A DNA stretch of 64,000 nt, from positions 37,004 to 101,003 of the forward strand of contig CAVOLB010000121.1 of NCBI GenBank assembly GCA_963696655.1, read 5' to 3'. Each line of letters opens with the position of its first letter. Position 1 is the first letter of the stretch. The notes below the pieces were generated by a model, which was not told where the DNA came from, did no database searches, and saw nothing but the letters and a program-made list of their open reading frames with translations. Origin of the DNA: Hypericibacter sp963696655. Its GTDB lineage: Bacteria; Pseudomonadota; Alphaproteobacteria; Dongiales; Dongiaceae. Positions 36,372 through 44,507 of this stretch are shown here, piece by piece. The position numbers and the translations under genes are program-made.

Positions 36372-36863
36372 ATGAAGCTCAATCAGCTCAGGGACAATCC
36401 GGGCGCCCGCAAGAACCCCATCCGCGTCGGCCGCGGCATCGGTTCGGGTAAGGGCAAGACCGGCGGGCGCGGCGGCAAGGGCCAGACCGCGCGTACCGGC
36501 GTCGCCATCAACGGCTTCGAAGGCGGCCAGATGCCGATGTACCGGCGTCTGCCCAAGCGCGGCTTCAACAATATCTTCCGCCAGGACTATGTGGCGGTGA
36601 ATCTCGGCCGGGTCCAGGCCGCGATCGCGGCCGGCAAGCTCGATGCCGGCAAGCCCATCGACGGCAAGGCCCTCAAGGCCGCCGGCGTCACCACCCGGGT
36701 GAAGGACGGCATTTCGCTCCTGGCCCAGGGCGAGCTCACCACCAAGGCGACCTTCAAGGTCGCCCGCGCCTCGAAGGCGGCGATCGCCGCGGTCGAGAAG
36801 GCGGGCGGCACGGTCGTTGTCACGAAGCCCGCCGTCGAGGCAGAAACCAAGGCAGCGGGCTAA
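36372..36863 (+). CDS. rplO: 50S ribosomal protein L15 (uL15)
   Basis: A 163-residue protein with the Gly-rich rRNA-binding start (MKLNQLRDNPGARKNP, GRGIGSGKGKTGGRGGKGQ). Two ATGs compete, 36366 and 36372. AAGGA at 36358-36362 is nine bases from the second and three from the first, so 36372 is preferred. The C-terminus is Ala/Lys-rich. secY starts 25 bases after its stop. Confidence 0.97.
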   Translation: MKLNQLRDNPGARKNPIRVGRGIGSGKGKTGGRGGKGQTARTGVAINGFEGGQMPMYRRLPKRGFNNIFRQDYVAVNLGRVQAAIAAGKLDAGKPIDGKALKAAGVTTRVKDGISLLAQGELTTKATFKVARASKAAIAAVEKAGGTVVVTKPAVEAETKAAG

Positions 36864-36888
36864 GGCCCGCGGAAGTCGGACGGGCACC

Positions 36889-38232
36889 ATGGCATCAGCC
36901 GCCGAACAGCTCGCCGCCAATATCAACTTTTCCGCCTTCTCGAAGGCGACAGAGCTCAAGAACCGTATCTGGTTCACCCTGGGCGCTCTGATCGTCTATC
37001 GGCTGGGCACCTATATTCCGCTGCCGGGCATCGATCCCGGCGTGCTGCAGGACGTGTTCAAGCAGCATGCCACGGGCGTGCTGGGCATTTTCGACATGTT
37101 CTCGGGCGGCGCGCTCGGGCGCATGACCATCTTCGCGCTGAACATCATGCCGTACATCTCGGCATCGATCATCATGCAGCTCCTCTCCAGCATCTCGCCC
37201 ACGCTCGAGGCGATGAAGAAGGAGGGCGAGGCCGGCCGCAAGAAGATCAACCAGTATACCCGCATCGGCACGGTGATCCTGGCGGCCCTGCAGGCCTACG
37301 GCATCGCGGTCGGCATCGAGGGCATGAGCTCGGGCGGCCATGGCGCGGTCGCGGATCCGGGGCTGTTCTTCCGCATCTCGGTCATGATCACGCTGACCGG
37401 CGGCACCATCTTCCTGATGTGGCTCGGCGAGCAGATCACATCGCGCGGCGTTGGCAACGGCGTGTCGCTGATCATCTTCTCGGGTATCGTCGCCAATCTG
37501 CCGGCGGCCATGGTGCGGACCCTGGAACTGGGCCGTACCGGCGCGCTCTCGACCTTCCTCATCATCGTCATCCTGATCGTCGCGGTCGTGACGATCGCCA
37601 CCCTGGTGTTCTTCGAGCGCGCCCAGCGGCGCCTCGTGGTGCAGTATCCGAAGCGCCAGGTCGGCAACAAGATGTATGGCGGCGACAGCTCGCATCTGCC
37701 GCTCAAGCTCAACAGCGCCGGCGTCATTCCGCCGATCTTTGCGAGCTCGCTGCTGCTGCTGCCCCTGACGGTGGCCAGCTTCGGCGCCCAGGGTGGGCCG
37801 GAATGGCTGCAGCCGATCACCCGCGTCCTGGCCCACGGCCAGCCGCTCTATATGGCGCTCTATGTCGGGCTCATCGTGTTCTTCACCTTCTTCTACACGG
37901 CGATCGTCTTCAATCCGGTCGATACCGCGGAGAATCTGAAGAAATATGGCGGCTTCATCCCGGGCATCCGACCGGGCCGGCCGACGGCCGAATATATCAA
38001 CTATGTGCTGACGCGAATCACCGTTCTGGGCGCGGCCTACATCTCCATCATCTGTCTCCTGCCCGAGATCCTGATCTCGCAATATGCGCTGCCGTTCTAT
38101 TTCGGCGGCACCAGCCTGATGATCGTGGTCTCGGTCACGATGGACACCGTCGCGCAGGTGCATTCGCACCTGCTGGCGCACCAGTATGAAGGGCTCATCA
38201 AGAAGTCGAAGCTCAAGGGGCGGCGGGGATGA
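36889..38232 (+). CDS. secY: Preprotein translocase subunit SecY
   Basis: A 447-residue, ten-span channel subunit of SecYEG. LKNRIWFTLGALIVYRLGTY opens the first segment, SSISPTLEAMKKEGEAGRKK is a cytoplasmic loop, and the C5 loop GGFIPGIRPGRPTAEYI is diagnostic. Start ATG 36889; the open frame upstream overlaps rplO. Its stop overlaps the adk start by four bases (ATGA), coupling the two. Confidence 0.98.
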   Translation: MASAAEQLAANINFSAFSKATELKNRIWFTLGALIVYRLGTYIPLPGIDPGVLQDVFKQHATGVLGIFDMFSGGALGRMTIFALNIMPYISASIIMQLLSSISPTLEAMKKEGEAGRKKINQYTRIGTVILAALQAYGIAVGIEGMSSGGHGAVADPGLFFRISVMITLTGGTIFLMWLGEQITSRGVGNGVSLIIFSGIVANLPAAMVRTLELGRTGALSTFLIIVILIVAVVTIATLVFFERAQRRLVVQYPKRQVGNKMYGGDSSHLPLKLNSAGVIPPIFASSLLLLPLTVASFGAQGGPEWLQPITRVLAHGQPLYMALYVGLIVFFTFFYTAIVFNPVDTAENLKKYGGFIPGIRPGRPTAEYINYVLTRITVLGAAYISIICLLPEILISQYALPFYFGGTSLMIVVSVTMDTVAQVHSHLLAHQYEGLIKKSKLKGRRG

Positions 38233-38888
38233 ATCTGATTCTCCTGGGCCCGCCGGGGGCGGGGAAGGGCACCCAGGCCAAGCGGCTCGAGACGACACGG
38301 GGGTTGGTGCAGCTATCGACCGGCGACATGCTGCGCCAGGCCGTGGCGTCGGGCAGTGCCTTGGGGCAGCAGGCGAAGAAGGTGATGGAAGCGGGCCAGC
38401 TCATGCCCGACGAGATCATCATCGCCATGATCGCCGAGCGGATTGCCGCACCGGAGGCCCGCAAGGGTATCGTCCTGGACGGCTTTCCCCGGACCGAGGC
38501 CCAGGCCGCGGCCTTGGACAAGATGCTGGCCCAGGGCGGCCGGAAGCTCGACGCGGTGATCGAGCTGGCGGTCGACGAGGACGCGCTGATCGAGCGCATT
38601 TCGGGCCGTTTTACCTGTGCCAAATGCGGCACCGGCTACCACGACAAGTTTCACCCCCCGAAAAAGCCGGGGATTTGCGACGTTTGCGGCTCGACCGAGT
38701 TCGTGCGCCGCAAGGACGATAATCCGGAGACCCTGAAGGCGCGGTTGGTGGCCTATCGGGCGCAGACCGCGCCGATCGTGCCTTACTACCGGCGCAAGGG
38801 TCTCTTGAAGCTGGTTGACGGGATGGCGGCTCCGGATCAGGTGACCCGGGAGATCGAGACCATCCTGAATGGGATTGCGGCGGCCTAA
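38229..38888 (+). CDS. adk: Adenylate kinase, zinc-containing long form
   Basis: A 219-residue enzyme that interconverts 2 ADP with ATP and AMP. The P-loop GPPGAGKGT is at residues 7-15, LSTGDMLRQAV binds AMP, and LDGFPRTEAQA follows. The LID carries four cysteines, C130, C133, C150 and C153, expected to bind structural zinc. It is coupled to secY by an ATGA overlap. A consensus promoter starts five bases after its stop. Confidence 0.98.
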   Translation: MNLILLGPPGAGKGTQAKRLETTRGLVQLSTGDMLRQAVASGSALGQQAKKVMEAGQLMPDEIIIAMIAERIAAPEARKGIVLDGFPRTEAQAAALDKMLAQGGRKLDAVIELAVDEDALIERISGRFTCAKCGTGYHDKFHPPKKPGICDVCGSTEFVRRKDDNPETLKARLVAYRAQTAPIVPYYRRKGLLKLVDGMAAPDQVTREIETILNGIAAA

Positions 38889-38892
38889 CCGG

Positions 38893-38920
38893 TTGACTCG
38901 ATGGCGAATCTTCATATAAT
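38893..38920 (+). promoter_or_regulatory. Consensus sigma-70 promoter ahead of rpsM
   Basis: TTGACT (38893-38898) and a perfect TATAAT (38915-38920) are separated by 16 bases. The predicted start near 38927 leaves a leader of about 63 bases before rpsM. It gives the rpsM-rpsK-rpoA-rplQ block its own strong transcription start independent of the S10-spc read-through. Confidence 0.8.
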
Positions 38921-38989
38921 GCGCGCCCTCGGGCTGATGGTGACACTCGTCCCGTCGTCTATCCCGTTGAAATTCAAGGAGAAATAGCG

Positions 38990-39364
38990 GTGGCGCGTAT
39001 TGCGGGCGTCAATATCCCGACGCAAAAGCGTGTCCTGATTGCCCTGACCTATATTCATGGCATCGGAAACGCCAAGGCCAAGGAAATCATCGACAAAGTC
39101 GGTATTCCGGCCGATCGGCGGGTGCATCAGCTGACGGACGACGATGTCGTTCGCATCCGCGAGGTCATCGATCGTGACTATCGCGTCGAGGGCGATCTGC
39201 GTCGTGAAGTCGCGATGAACATCAAGCGGCTGATGGACCTTGGTTGCTATCGTGGCTTGCGCCATCGCAAGGGTCTGCCGGTGCGCGGTCAGCGCACCCA
39301 TACCAATGCGCGTACCCGCAAGGGTCCGGCCAAGTCGATCGCCGGCAAGAAAAAGGCCGTCTAA
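38990..39364 (+). CDS. rpsM: 30S ribosomal protein S13 (uS13)
   Basis: A 124-residue head protein at the subunit bridge. It starts at GTG 38990 with AAGGAG upstream and reads ARIAGVNIPTQKRVLIALTY. The central IHGIGNAKAKEIIDKVGI and basic C-terminus RGQRTHTNARTRKGPAKSIA are standard. rpmJ (L36), often found just upstream in other bacteria, is absent here. Confidence 0.98.
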   Translation: MARIAGVNIPTQKRVLIALTYIHGIGNAKAKEIIDKVGIPADRRVHQLTDDDVVRIREVIDRDYRVEGDLRREVAMNIKRLMDLGCYRGLRHRKGLPVRGQRTHTNARTRKGPAKSIAGKKKAV

Positions 39365-39388
39365 GAGTTTCAAGGAGAAGACAAGGCC

Positions 39389-39781
39389 ATGGTCAAGGCA
39401 GCCACCGCGCGCCCGCGTCGCAAAGAGCGTAAGAACATTACCTCTGGCGTCGCGCATGTGAATGCGAGCTTCAATAATACGATGATCACCATCACGGATG
39501 CGCAGGGCAATACCGTGGCCTGGGCGTCGTCGGGGAGCCTCGGCTTCAAGGGCTCGCGCAAATCCACGCCGTATGCCGCGCAGGTTGCCGCCGATGCGGC
39601 GGCGCGCAAGGCGATGGAGCATGGCGTGAAGACGTTGGAAGTCGAAGTGAAGGGCCCCGGTTCGGGTCGCGAGTCCGCGCTGCGCGCGTTGCAGGGCGCC
39701 GGCTTCACCATCACCTCGATCAAGGACGTGACGCCGATTCCGCATAACGGATGCCGCCCGCCCAAGCGCCGGCGCGTCTGA
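39389..39781 (+). CDS. rpsK: 30S ribosomal protein S11 (uS11)
   Basis: A 130-residue platform protein. GVAHVNASFNNTMITITDAQ, GFKGSRKSTPYAAQVAADAA and the C-terminal TPIPHNGCRPPKRRRV are hallmarks. The Asn-Gly pair (HNG) that becomes isoaspartate in E. coli S11 is present. rpsD, which follows in many bacteria, is missing, so rpoA comes next after 154 bases. Confidence 0.99.
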   Translation: MVKAATARPRRKERKNITSGVAHVNASFNNTMITITDAQGNTVAWASSGSLGFKGSRKSTPYAAQVAADAAARKAMEHGVKTLEVEVKGPGSGRESALRALQGAGFTITSIKDVTPIPHNGCRPPKRRRV

Positions 39782-39811
39782 GCGGACTCTAGAGACCGCG
39801 GAAGATTCCAC

Positions 39812-39834
39812 CGCCCGGCGACCCGCGCCGGGCG
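39812..39834 (+). other. Perfect hairpin between rpsK and rpoA
   Basis: CGCCCGGCG (39812-39820) pairs with CGCCGGGCG (39826-39834) around ACCCG. It lies 31 bases after the rpsK stop with no U-tract. Candidate attenuator or RNA-processing site adjusting rpoA against the ribosomal proteins; the function is inferred from position only. Confidence 0.45.
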
Positions 39835-39935
39835 TTGCGTGTGCAGAAGACCAGAACCAGTCCAGACCGGCGGTAAACCGAGGGTGCGGGCCCCGGATCA
39901 GAAGGCCGGTCGGACGACAGCGAGAGGTCGCAATC

Positions 39936-40952
39936 GTGTTGCAGAAAAACTGGACCGAGCTCATCAAGCCGAACAAGCTGGCCGTCGAGCCCGGCACTGA
40001 TCCCAAGCGCTTCGCCACCGTCGTGGCCGAGCCGCTCGAACGTGGCTTCGGCCTGACCCTCGGCAACGCGCTGCGTCGCGTACTGCTGTCGTCGCTGCAG
40101 GGCGCGGCCGTGACCTCGGTGCAGATCGAGAACGTGTTGCACGAGTTCTCCTCGATCCCGGGCGTGCGCGAGGACGTGACCGACATCGTCCTCAACATCA
40201 AGGGCATGGGCCTGAAGATGCATGGCGAAGGCCCGAAGCGCATGCGCCTCGTGGCCGAAGGCCCGGGCGAAGTGCGCGCCGGCATGATCCAGACCGGCCA
40301 TGACATCGAGATCATGAATCCCGATCTCGTGCTCTGCACCCTCGACCAGGGCGCCAACGTGAAGATGGAATTCACCGTCGACACGGGCAAGGGCTACATG
40401 GCTGCGGCCGTCAGCCGCCTGGAAGATTCGCCGATCGGCCTGATCCCGGTCGATGCGCTGTTCAGCCCGGTCAAGAAGGTGTCCTACAAGGTCGACAACA
40501 GCCGCGTCGGCCAGGTCACCGACTATGACAAGCTCTCGATGCAGGTCGAGACCAACGGCGCGATCGCCCCGGAGGATGCCGTGGCGCTCGCCGCGCGCAT
40601 CCTGCAGGACCAGCTCCAGCTCTTCATCAATTTCGAAGAGCCGAGCGCGGTGCGCGAGGAGATCCGGACGGCCGAGCCGCCGTTCAACAAGAACCTCCTG
40701 CGCAAGGTCGACGAACTCGAGCTGTCGGTCCGTTCGGCGAACTGCCTGAAGAACGACAACATCGTCTATATCGGCGATCTGGTTCAGAAGACCGAGGCCG
40801 AGATGCTGCGGACGCCGAATTTCGGCCGCAAGTCGCTCAACGAGATCAAGGAAGTGCTGGCGCAGATGGGCCTCCATCTCGGCATGGAGATCCCGAACTG
40901 GCCGCCGGAGAACATCGAAGACCTGGCGAAGCGGCTCGACGAGCCGTACTGA
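39936..40952 (+). CDS. rpoA: DNA-directed RNA polymerase subunit alpha
   Basis: A 338-residue subunit that dimerises to nucleate RNA polymerase. The N-terminal domain includes FATVVAEPLERGFGLTLGNA and LRRVLLSSLQGAAVTSV. The C-terminal domain, which binds UP elements and activators, has LELSVRSANCLKNDNIVYIG and GRKSLNEIKEVLAQMGLHLG. It starts at GTG 39936 after GCGAGAGG, a weak non-ATG start for so important a gene. Confidence 0.98.
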   Translation: MLQKNWTELIKPNKLAVEPGTDPKRFATVVAEPLERGFGLTLGNALRRVLLSSLQGAAVTSVQIENVLHEFSSIPGVREDVTDIVLNIKGMGLKMHGEGPKRMRLVAEGPGEVRAGMIQTGHDIEIMNPDLVLCTLDQGANVKMEFTVDTGKGYMAAAVSRLEDSPIGLIPVDALFSPVKKVSYKVDNSRVGQVTDYDKLSMQVETNGAIAPEDAVALAARILQDQLQLFINFEEPSAVREEIRTAEPPFNKNLLRKVDELELSVRSANCLKNDNIVYIGDLVQKTEAEMLRTPNFGRKSLNEIKEVLAQMGLHLGMEIPNWPPENIEDLAKRLDEPY

Positions 40953-40976
40953 GCCGAAGGCAGGCGTAACGAATAG

Positions 40977-40995
40977 GCGGGCCATGGTGGCCCGC
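40977..40995 (+). other. Short hairpin between rpoA and rplQ
   Basis: GCGGGCCA (40977-40984) pairs with TGGCCCGC (40988-40995) around TGG, 24 bases after the rpoA stop. It has no U-tract. It adds to the series of stems found in the larger gaps of this cluster. Confidence 0.35.
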
Positions 40996-41116
40996 ACCCG
41001 GTCGTACATGGGTAGCCCCTTGGCGGGGGCACCTGCGGCGACGGGATGATGCAATCGGGTCGTGTCGGGGCAGATGAGCCCCGCGCGGCGCCGGACCGGA
41101 GAGAAGGAAGCAAGCG

Positions 41117-41548
41117 ATGCGTCACGGTATGAGCGGCCGCAAACTCAATCGGACCAGCAGCCACCGCAAGGCCATGTTCGCCAATATGGCGGCGGCGCTG
41201 ATCAAGCATGAGCAGATCAAGACCACCTTGCCGAAGGCCAAGGATCTCCGGCCGATCGTCGAGAAGCTGATCACGCTGGGCAAGCGGGGCGGGCTCCATG
41301 CCCGCCGCCAGGTCCTGGCGACGATGCGCGACGAGGTGCAGACCCGCAAGCTGTTCGACACCCTGGCCGAACGCTACAAGACCCGCGCCGGCGGCTATAC
41401 GCGCGTGCTGAAGGCGGGGTTCCGGTTCGGCGACAACGCGCCGATGGCCATCATCGAGCTGGTCGACCGCGACCCTGCGGCCAAGGGCCTGGATTCGGGT
41501 CCCAGCCAGCAGGTCAGCGAGGGTGACGAGCAGCAGCCCGAGGCCTGA
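41117..41548 (+). CDS. rplQ: 50S ribosomal protein L17 (bL17)
   Basis: A 143-residue protein whose first 115 residues match the family (MRHGMSGRKLNRTSSHRKAM, LITLGKRGGLHARRQ, GGYTRVLKAGFRFGDNAPMA). An acidic, Gln/Ser-rich tail follows. AGAAGGAAG precedes the ATG. It is the last gene of the ribosomal block and an intrinsic terminator follows. Confidence 0.98.
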   Translation: MRHGMSGRKLNRTSSHRKAMFANMAAALIKHEQIKTTLPKAKDLRPIVEKLITLGKRGGLHARRQVLATMRDEVQTRKLFDTLAERYKTRAGGYTRVLKAGFRFGDNAPMAIIELVDRDPAAKGLDSGPSQQVSEGDEQQPEA

Positions 41549-41591
41549 GGGCCAAGGGTCCGGCTTCTCGCACCAGCGACGAAAACGGGAA

Positions 41592-41624
41592 GGGCGGTCC
41601 CTCGGGGGCCGCCCTTTTCCTTTC
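41592..41624 (+). terminator. Intrinsic terminator after rplQ
   Basis: GGGCGGTCCC (41592-41601) pairs with GGGGCCGCCC (41605-41614), ten pairs with one G-U, followed directly by TTTTCCTTT. It is the clearest classical Rho-independent terminator in the window and closes the str-S10-spc-alpha block. Confidence 0.85.
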
Positions 41625-41653
41625 CGGCTTTCCGGACCGTAATGCCATCCGGG

Positions 41654-41697
41654 TTGGGCCGGTCGCCGGTTCCGGCTAAAATCCCTCGCGACCGGCC
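41654..41697 (+). promoter_or_regulatory. Candidate promoter overlapped by a ten-base inverted repeat
   Basis: TTGGGC (41654-41659) and TAAAAT (41677-41682) are 17 bases apart. GGCCGGTCGC (41657-41666) and its exact reverse complement GCGACCGGCC (41688-41697) flank the -10 element. The layout suggests an operator for a dimeric regulator, upstream of the Do-like protease gene at 41750. The -35 is poor (three of six), so activation or an alternative sigma factor is possible. Confidence 0.45.
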
Positions 41698-41749
41698 ATT
41701 CCCGCCCCTGGGGCCACCGGTCCGGCCCGTCTATGTCCATGGAGAATGC

Positions 41750-43171
41750 ATGCGTCCGTTGCGTCCGGCCCGCCGCCTGACGATTCTCTGGTTCGCCGTC
41801 TGCGCCTGCTGTGCACTCATGACCGGCGGCCTTCGCGCCGACGAGCCGGCGGTCCCGAGCTCGCGCGAGCAGATCACGCTGTCCTTCGCGCCCCTGGTGA
41901 AGCAGGTCGAGCCTGCAGTCGTGAATATCTATACGCGCGCCGTGGTGCAGCAGCGGACCTCGCCGCTCTTCAACGATCCCTTCTTCCGCCAGTTCTTCGG
42001 CGATGCCTTGGGGCAGCCCTCGCAGCGCACGCAGAATTCGCTGGGCTCCGGCGTCATCGTCCGCAGCGACGGGCTGGTGGTGACCAATGTGCATGTGATC
42101 GAGGGCGCGCAGGAGATCAAAGTCGTCCTCAGCGACGGCCGTGAGTTCTCGGCGACCTTGGTCACCAGCGACGACCAGAGCGATCTGGCCCTGCTGAAGG
42201 TCGATCCCGAAGGGGCGGCGCTGCCGGTGCTGCCTCTCGGGGATTCCGATGCGCTCGAGGTCGGCGACCTGGTGCTCGCGATCGGCAATCCCTTCGGTGT
42301 CGGCCAGACCGTCACCAGCGGCATCGTCTCCGCGCTCGCGCGCACGCGCGTCGGCATCTCCGATTACGGCTTCTTCATCCAGACCGATGCCGCCATCAAT
42401 CCCGGCAATTCCGGCGGCGCGCTCGTGACGATGGACGGCAAGCTCGCCGGCATCAACACGGCGATCGTCTCGCGTAGCGGCGGGTCGGTGGGGATCGGCT
42501 TCGCCATCCCCGCCAACATGGTCAAATCGGTGATCGACGCGGCGGGCAATGGCGGACGGATCGTGCGGCCCTGGATCGGCGCCACCGGCCAGCCCGTCAC
42601 CGCGGAACTGGCGCAGGGCTTCGGCCTGGCGAAGCCCGGCGGCGTCGTCATCAACAATCTCTATGACGGCGGGCCGGCGCAGCAGGCGGGCCTGAAGGTC
42701 GGCGACATCGTCACGGCGATCAACGACCGCGCGGTCGAGGATCCCGGCGCGCTGCGGTTCCGTCTGGCGACCCTGCCGATCGGCAGCACGGCGACCCTGA
42801 CGGTGCTGCGCAAGGGACAGTCGGTCGAGGTCCCCATTCCGCTGACCCAGGCCCCCGAGACGCCGCCGCGCGACGAGACCCTGGTCGAGGGCCGCACGCC
42901 GCTGATGGGGGCCTATCTCGCCAACCTTTCGCCGGCCCTGGCGGAGGAGGTGGGGCTGTCGGGGACATGGTCGGGCGTGGTCCTGACCAAGATCGCCAAT
43001 GGCAGCCCGGCGGCGCAGGTGGGGTTCCGCCCGGGCGACATCCTGCTCAAGATCAACGAGGTGCCATGTCCCGACGTCAAGACGACGCTCGATCAACTGG
43101 CCCAGCGCTCGGTCCATTGGAAGATCACGGTCAAACGCGGCGACCGCGTCCAGACGCTCGATCTGGGATGA
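41750..43171 (+). CDS. Do-like periplasmic serine protease (DegP/DegQ family) with two PDZ domains
   Basis: A 473-residue envelope quality-control protease. The signal peptide or anchor spans about residues 10-30 (LTILWFAVCACCALMTGGLR). The trypsin-like domain has catalytic H115 (TNVHVI), D145 (SDLALL) and S221 (NPGNSGGAL). PDZ1 follows around 275-370 (GGPAQQAGLKVGD) and PDZ2 around 390-470 (SPAAQVGFRPGD). Start ATG 41750 has GGAGAA four bases upstream. It heads a co-directional gene set reaching to 49042. Whether it is DegP, DegQ or DegS-like cannot be settled; two PDZ domains exclude DegS. Confidence 0.92.
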   Translation: MRPLRPARRLTILWFAVCACCALMTGGLRADEPAVPSSREQITLSFAPLVKQVEPAVVNIYTRAVVQQRTSPLFNDPFFRQFFGDALGQPSQRTQNSLGSGVIVRSDGLVVTNVHVIEGAQEIKVVLSDGREFSATLVTSDDQSDLALLKVDPEGAALPVLPLGDSDALEVGDLVLAIGNPFGVGQTVTSGIVSALARTRVGISDYGFFIQTDAAINPGNSGGALVTMDGKLAGINTAIVSRSGGSVGIGFAIPANMVKSVIDAAGNGGRIVRPWIGATGQPVTAELAQGFGLAKPGGVVINNLYDGGPAQQAGLKVGDIVTAINDRAVEDPGALRFRLATLPIGSTATLTVLRKGQSVEVPIPLTQAPETPPRDETLVEGRTPLMGAYLANLSPALAEEVGLSGTWSGVVLTKIANGSPAAQVGFRPGDILLKINEVPCPDVKTTLDQLAQRSVHWKITVKRGDRVQTLDLG

Positions 43172-43196
43172 GCCCCATGGCCCCCTTGGGCAGGCG

Positions 43197-44498
43197 ATGA
43201 CGAATCTCTTCGAGAGCCAGGCGCCGCGCCCGCTGGCCGACCGGCTGCGGCCTCAGTCGCTCGACGAGGTGGTCGGGCAGGATCACCTGCTGGGACCGGA
43301 AGGTCCCATCGGCCGCATGGTCGCGACCGGGCGGATCTCCTCGATGATCCTCTGGGGCCCGCCCGGTTGCGGCAAGACCACGCTGGCCCGCCTCATCGCG
43401 GCGCGCAGCGACATGCAGTTCGAGCCACTGTCCGCCGTGTTCTCGGGTGTCGCCGACCTGCGCAAGGTCTTCGAGGCGGCCAAGGGGCGGCGCAGCGTCG
43501 GTCGAGGCACGCTGCTTTTCGTGGACGAAATCCATCGCTTCAATCGTGCGCAACAGGACGGGTTTCTTCCTTATGTCGAGGACGGGACCGTGACACTGGT
43601 CGGTGCCACAACGGAGAATCCGTCCTTCGAGCTCAATGGCGCCTTGCTGTCGCGCTGCCAGGTCTTCGTGCTGCGCCGGCTCGATGACGAGGCCCTGGAA
43701 AAACTGCTGGCGCGGGCCGAGGCCGTCGAGGGCCGGGCGCTGCCGGTGATGCCGGAGGCGCGCCAGGCCCTGCGCGCCATGGCGGACGGCGACGGCCGCT
43801 ATCTCCTCAACATGGCCGAGGAACTGTTCCGTCTGCCGGCGAAGGCACCGCTGGATGTGGCGGGGCTCGCGGCGGCCGTCCAACGCCGGATGCCGCTCTA
43901 CGACAAGGCGCAGGAGAGCCATTACAACCTGATCAGCGCCTTGGATAAATCCCTGCGCGGCTCGGATGCGGATGCGGCGCTCTATTGGTTCGCGCGCATG
44001 CTGGTCGGCGGCGAGGATCCGCTCTATGTCGCCCGGCGCATGGTGCGGTTCGCAGCCGAGGATGTCGGGCTGGCCGATCCGGATGCGCTGCTGCAGGCGC
44101 TGGCGGCCTGGGACACTTATGAGCGATTGGGCTCTCCCGAAGGCGAGCTCGCGCTGGCGCAATGCGTGCTCTATCTGGCGACGGCACCCAAGTCCAATGC
44201 CGCCTACCGGGCCTTCGGCGCGGCGCAGCGGGCGGCGCGCGAAACCGGCTCGCTGATGCCGCCCAAGCATATCCTGAACGCCCCCACGCGCCTGATGCGC
44301 GACCTGGGTTATGCCAAGGGCTATGAGTACGATCACGACACCGAGGAGGGCTTCTCGGGCCAGAATTATTTTCCGGACGGCATGGCACGCAGCGAGTTCT
44401 ATCAGCCGGTCGAGCGCGGCTTCGAGCGCGAGATCCGCAAGCGGCTCGATTACTGGTCGAAGCTGCGCAACCGCGCCCAAACTCAGCGCGAGGAATAG
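43197..44498 (+). CDS. rarA: Replication-associated recombination protein RarA (MgsA), AAA+ ATPase
   Basis: A 433-residue clamp-loader-like ATPase acting at stalled replication forks. LADRLRPQSLDEVVGQDHLL is the family's opening, Walker A GPPGCGKTT has K60, Walker B is LLFVDEIHRF, and sensor GATTENPSFELN follows. The C-terminal tetramerisation part contains YDKAQESHYNLISALDKS and PPKHILNAPTRLMRDLGY. Start ATG 43197 lies 25 bases after the protease; upstream ATGs at 43168 and 43177 are out of frame. Confidence 0.95.
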   Translation: MTNLFESQAPRPLADRLRPQSLDEVVGQDHLLGPEGPIGRMVATGRISSMILWGPPGCGKTTLARLIAARSDMQFEPLSAVFSGVADLRKVFEAAKGRRSVGRGTLLFVDEIHRFNRAQQDGFLPYVEDGTVTLVGATTENPSFELNGALLSRCQVFVLRRLDDEALEKLLARAEAVEGRALPVMPEARQALRAMADGDGRYLLNMAEELFRLPAKAPLDVAGLAAAVQRRMPLYDKAQESHYNLISALDKSLRGSDADAALYWFARMLVGGEDPLYVARRMVRFAAEDVGLADPDALLQALAAWDTYERLGSPEGELALAQCVLYLATAPKSNAAYRAFGAAQRAARETGSLMPPKHILNAPTRLMRDLGYAKGYEYDHDTEEGFSGQNYFPDGMARSEFYQPVERGFEREIRKRLDYWSKLRNRAQTQREE

Positions 44499-44507
44499 GG
44501 CCGCTTC

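Noticed and set aside
38889..38989. Possible rpmJ (L36) between adk and rpsM
   Set aside because: The 101-base gap holds a promoter and no frame with the CxxC pattern of L36.
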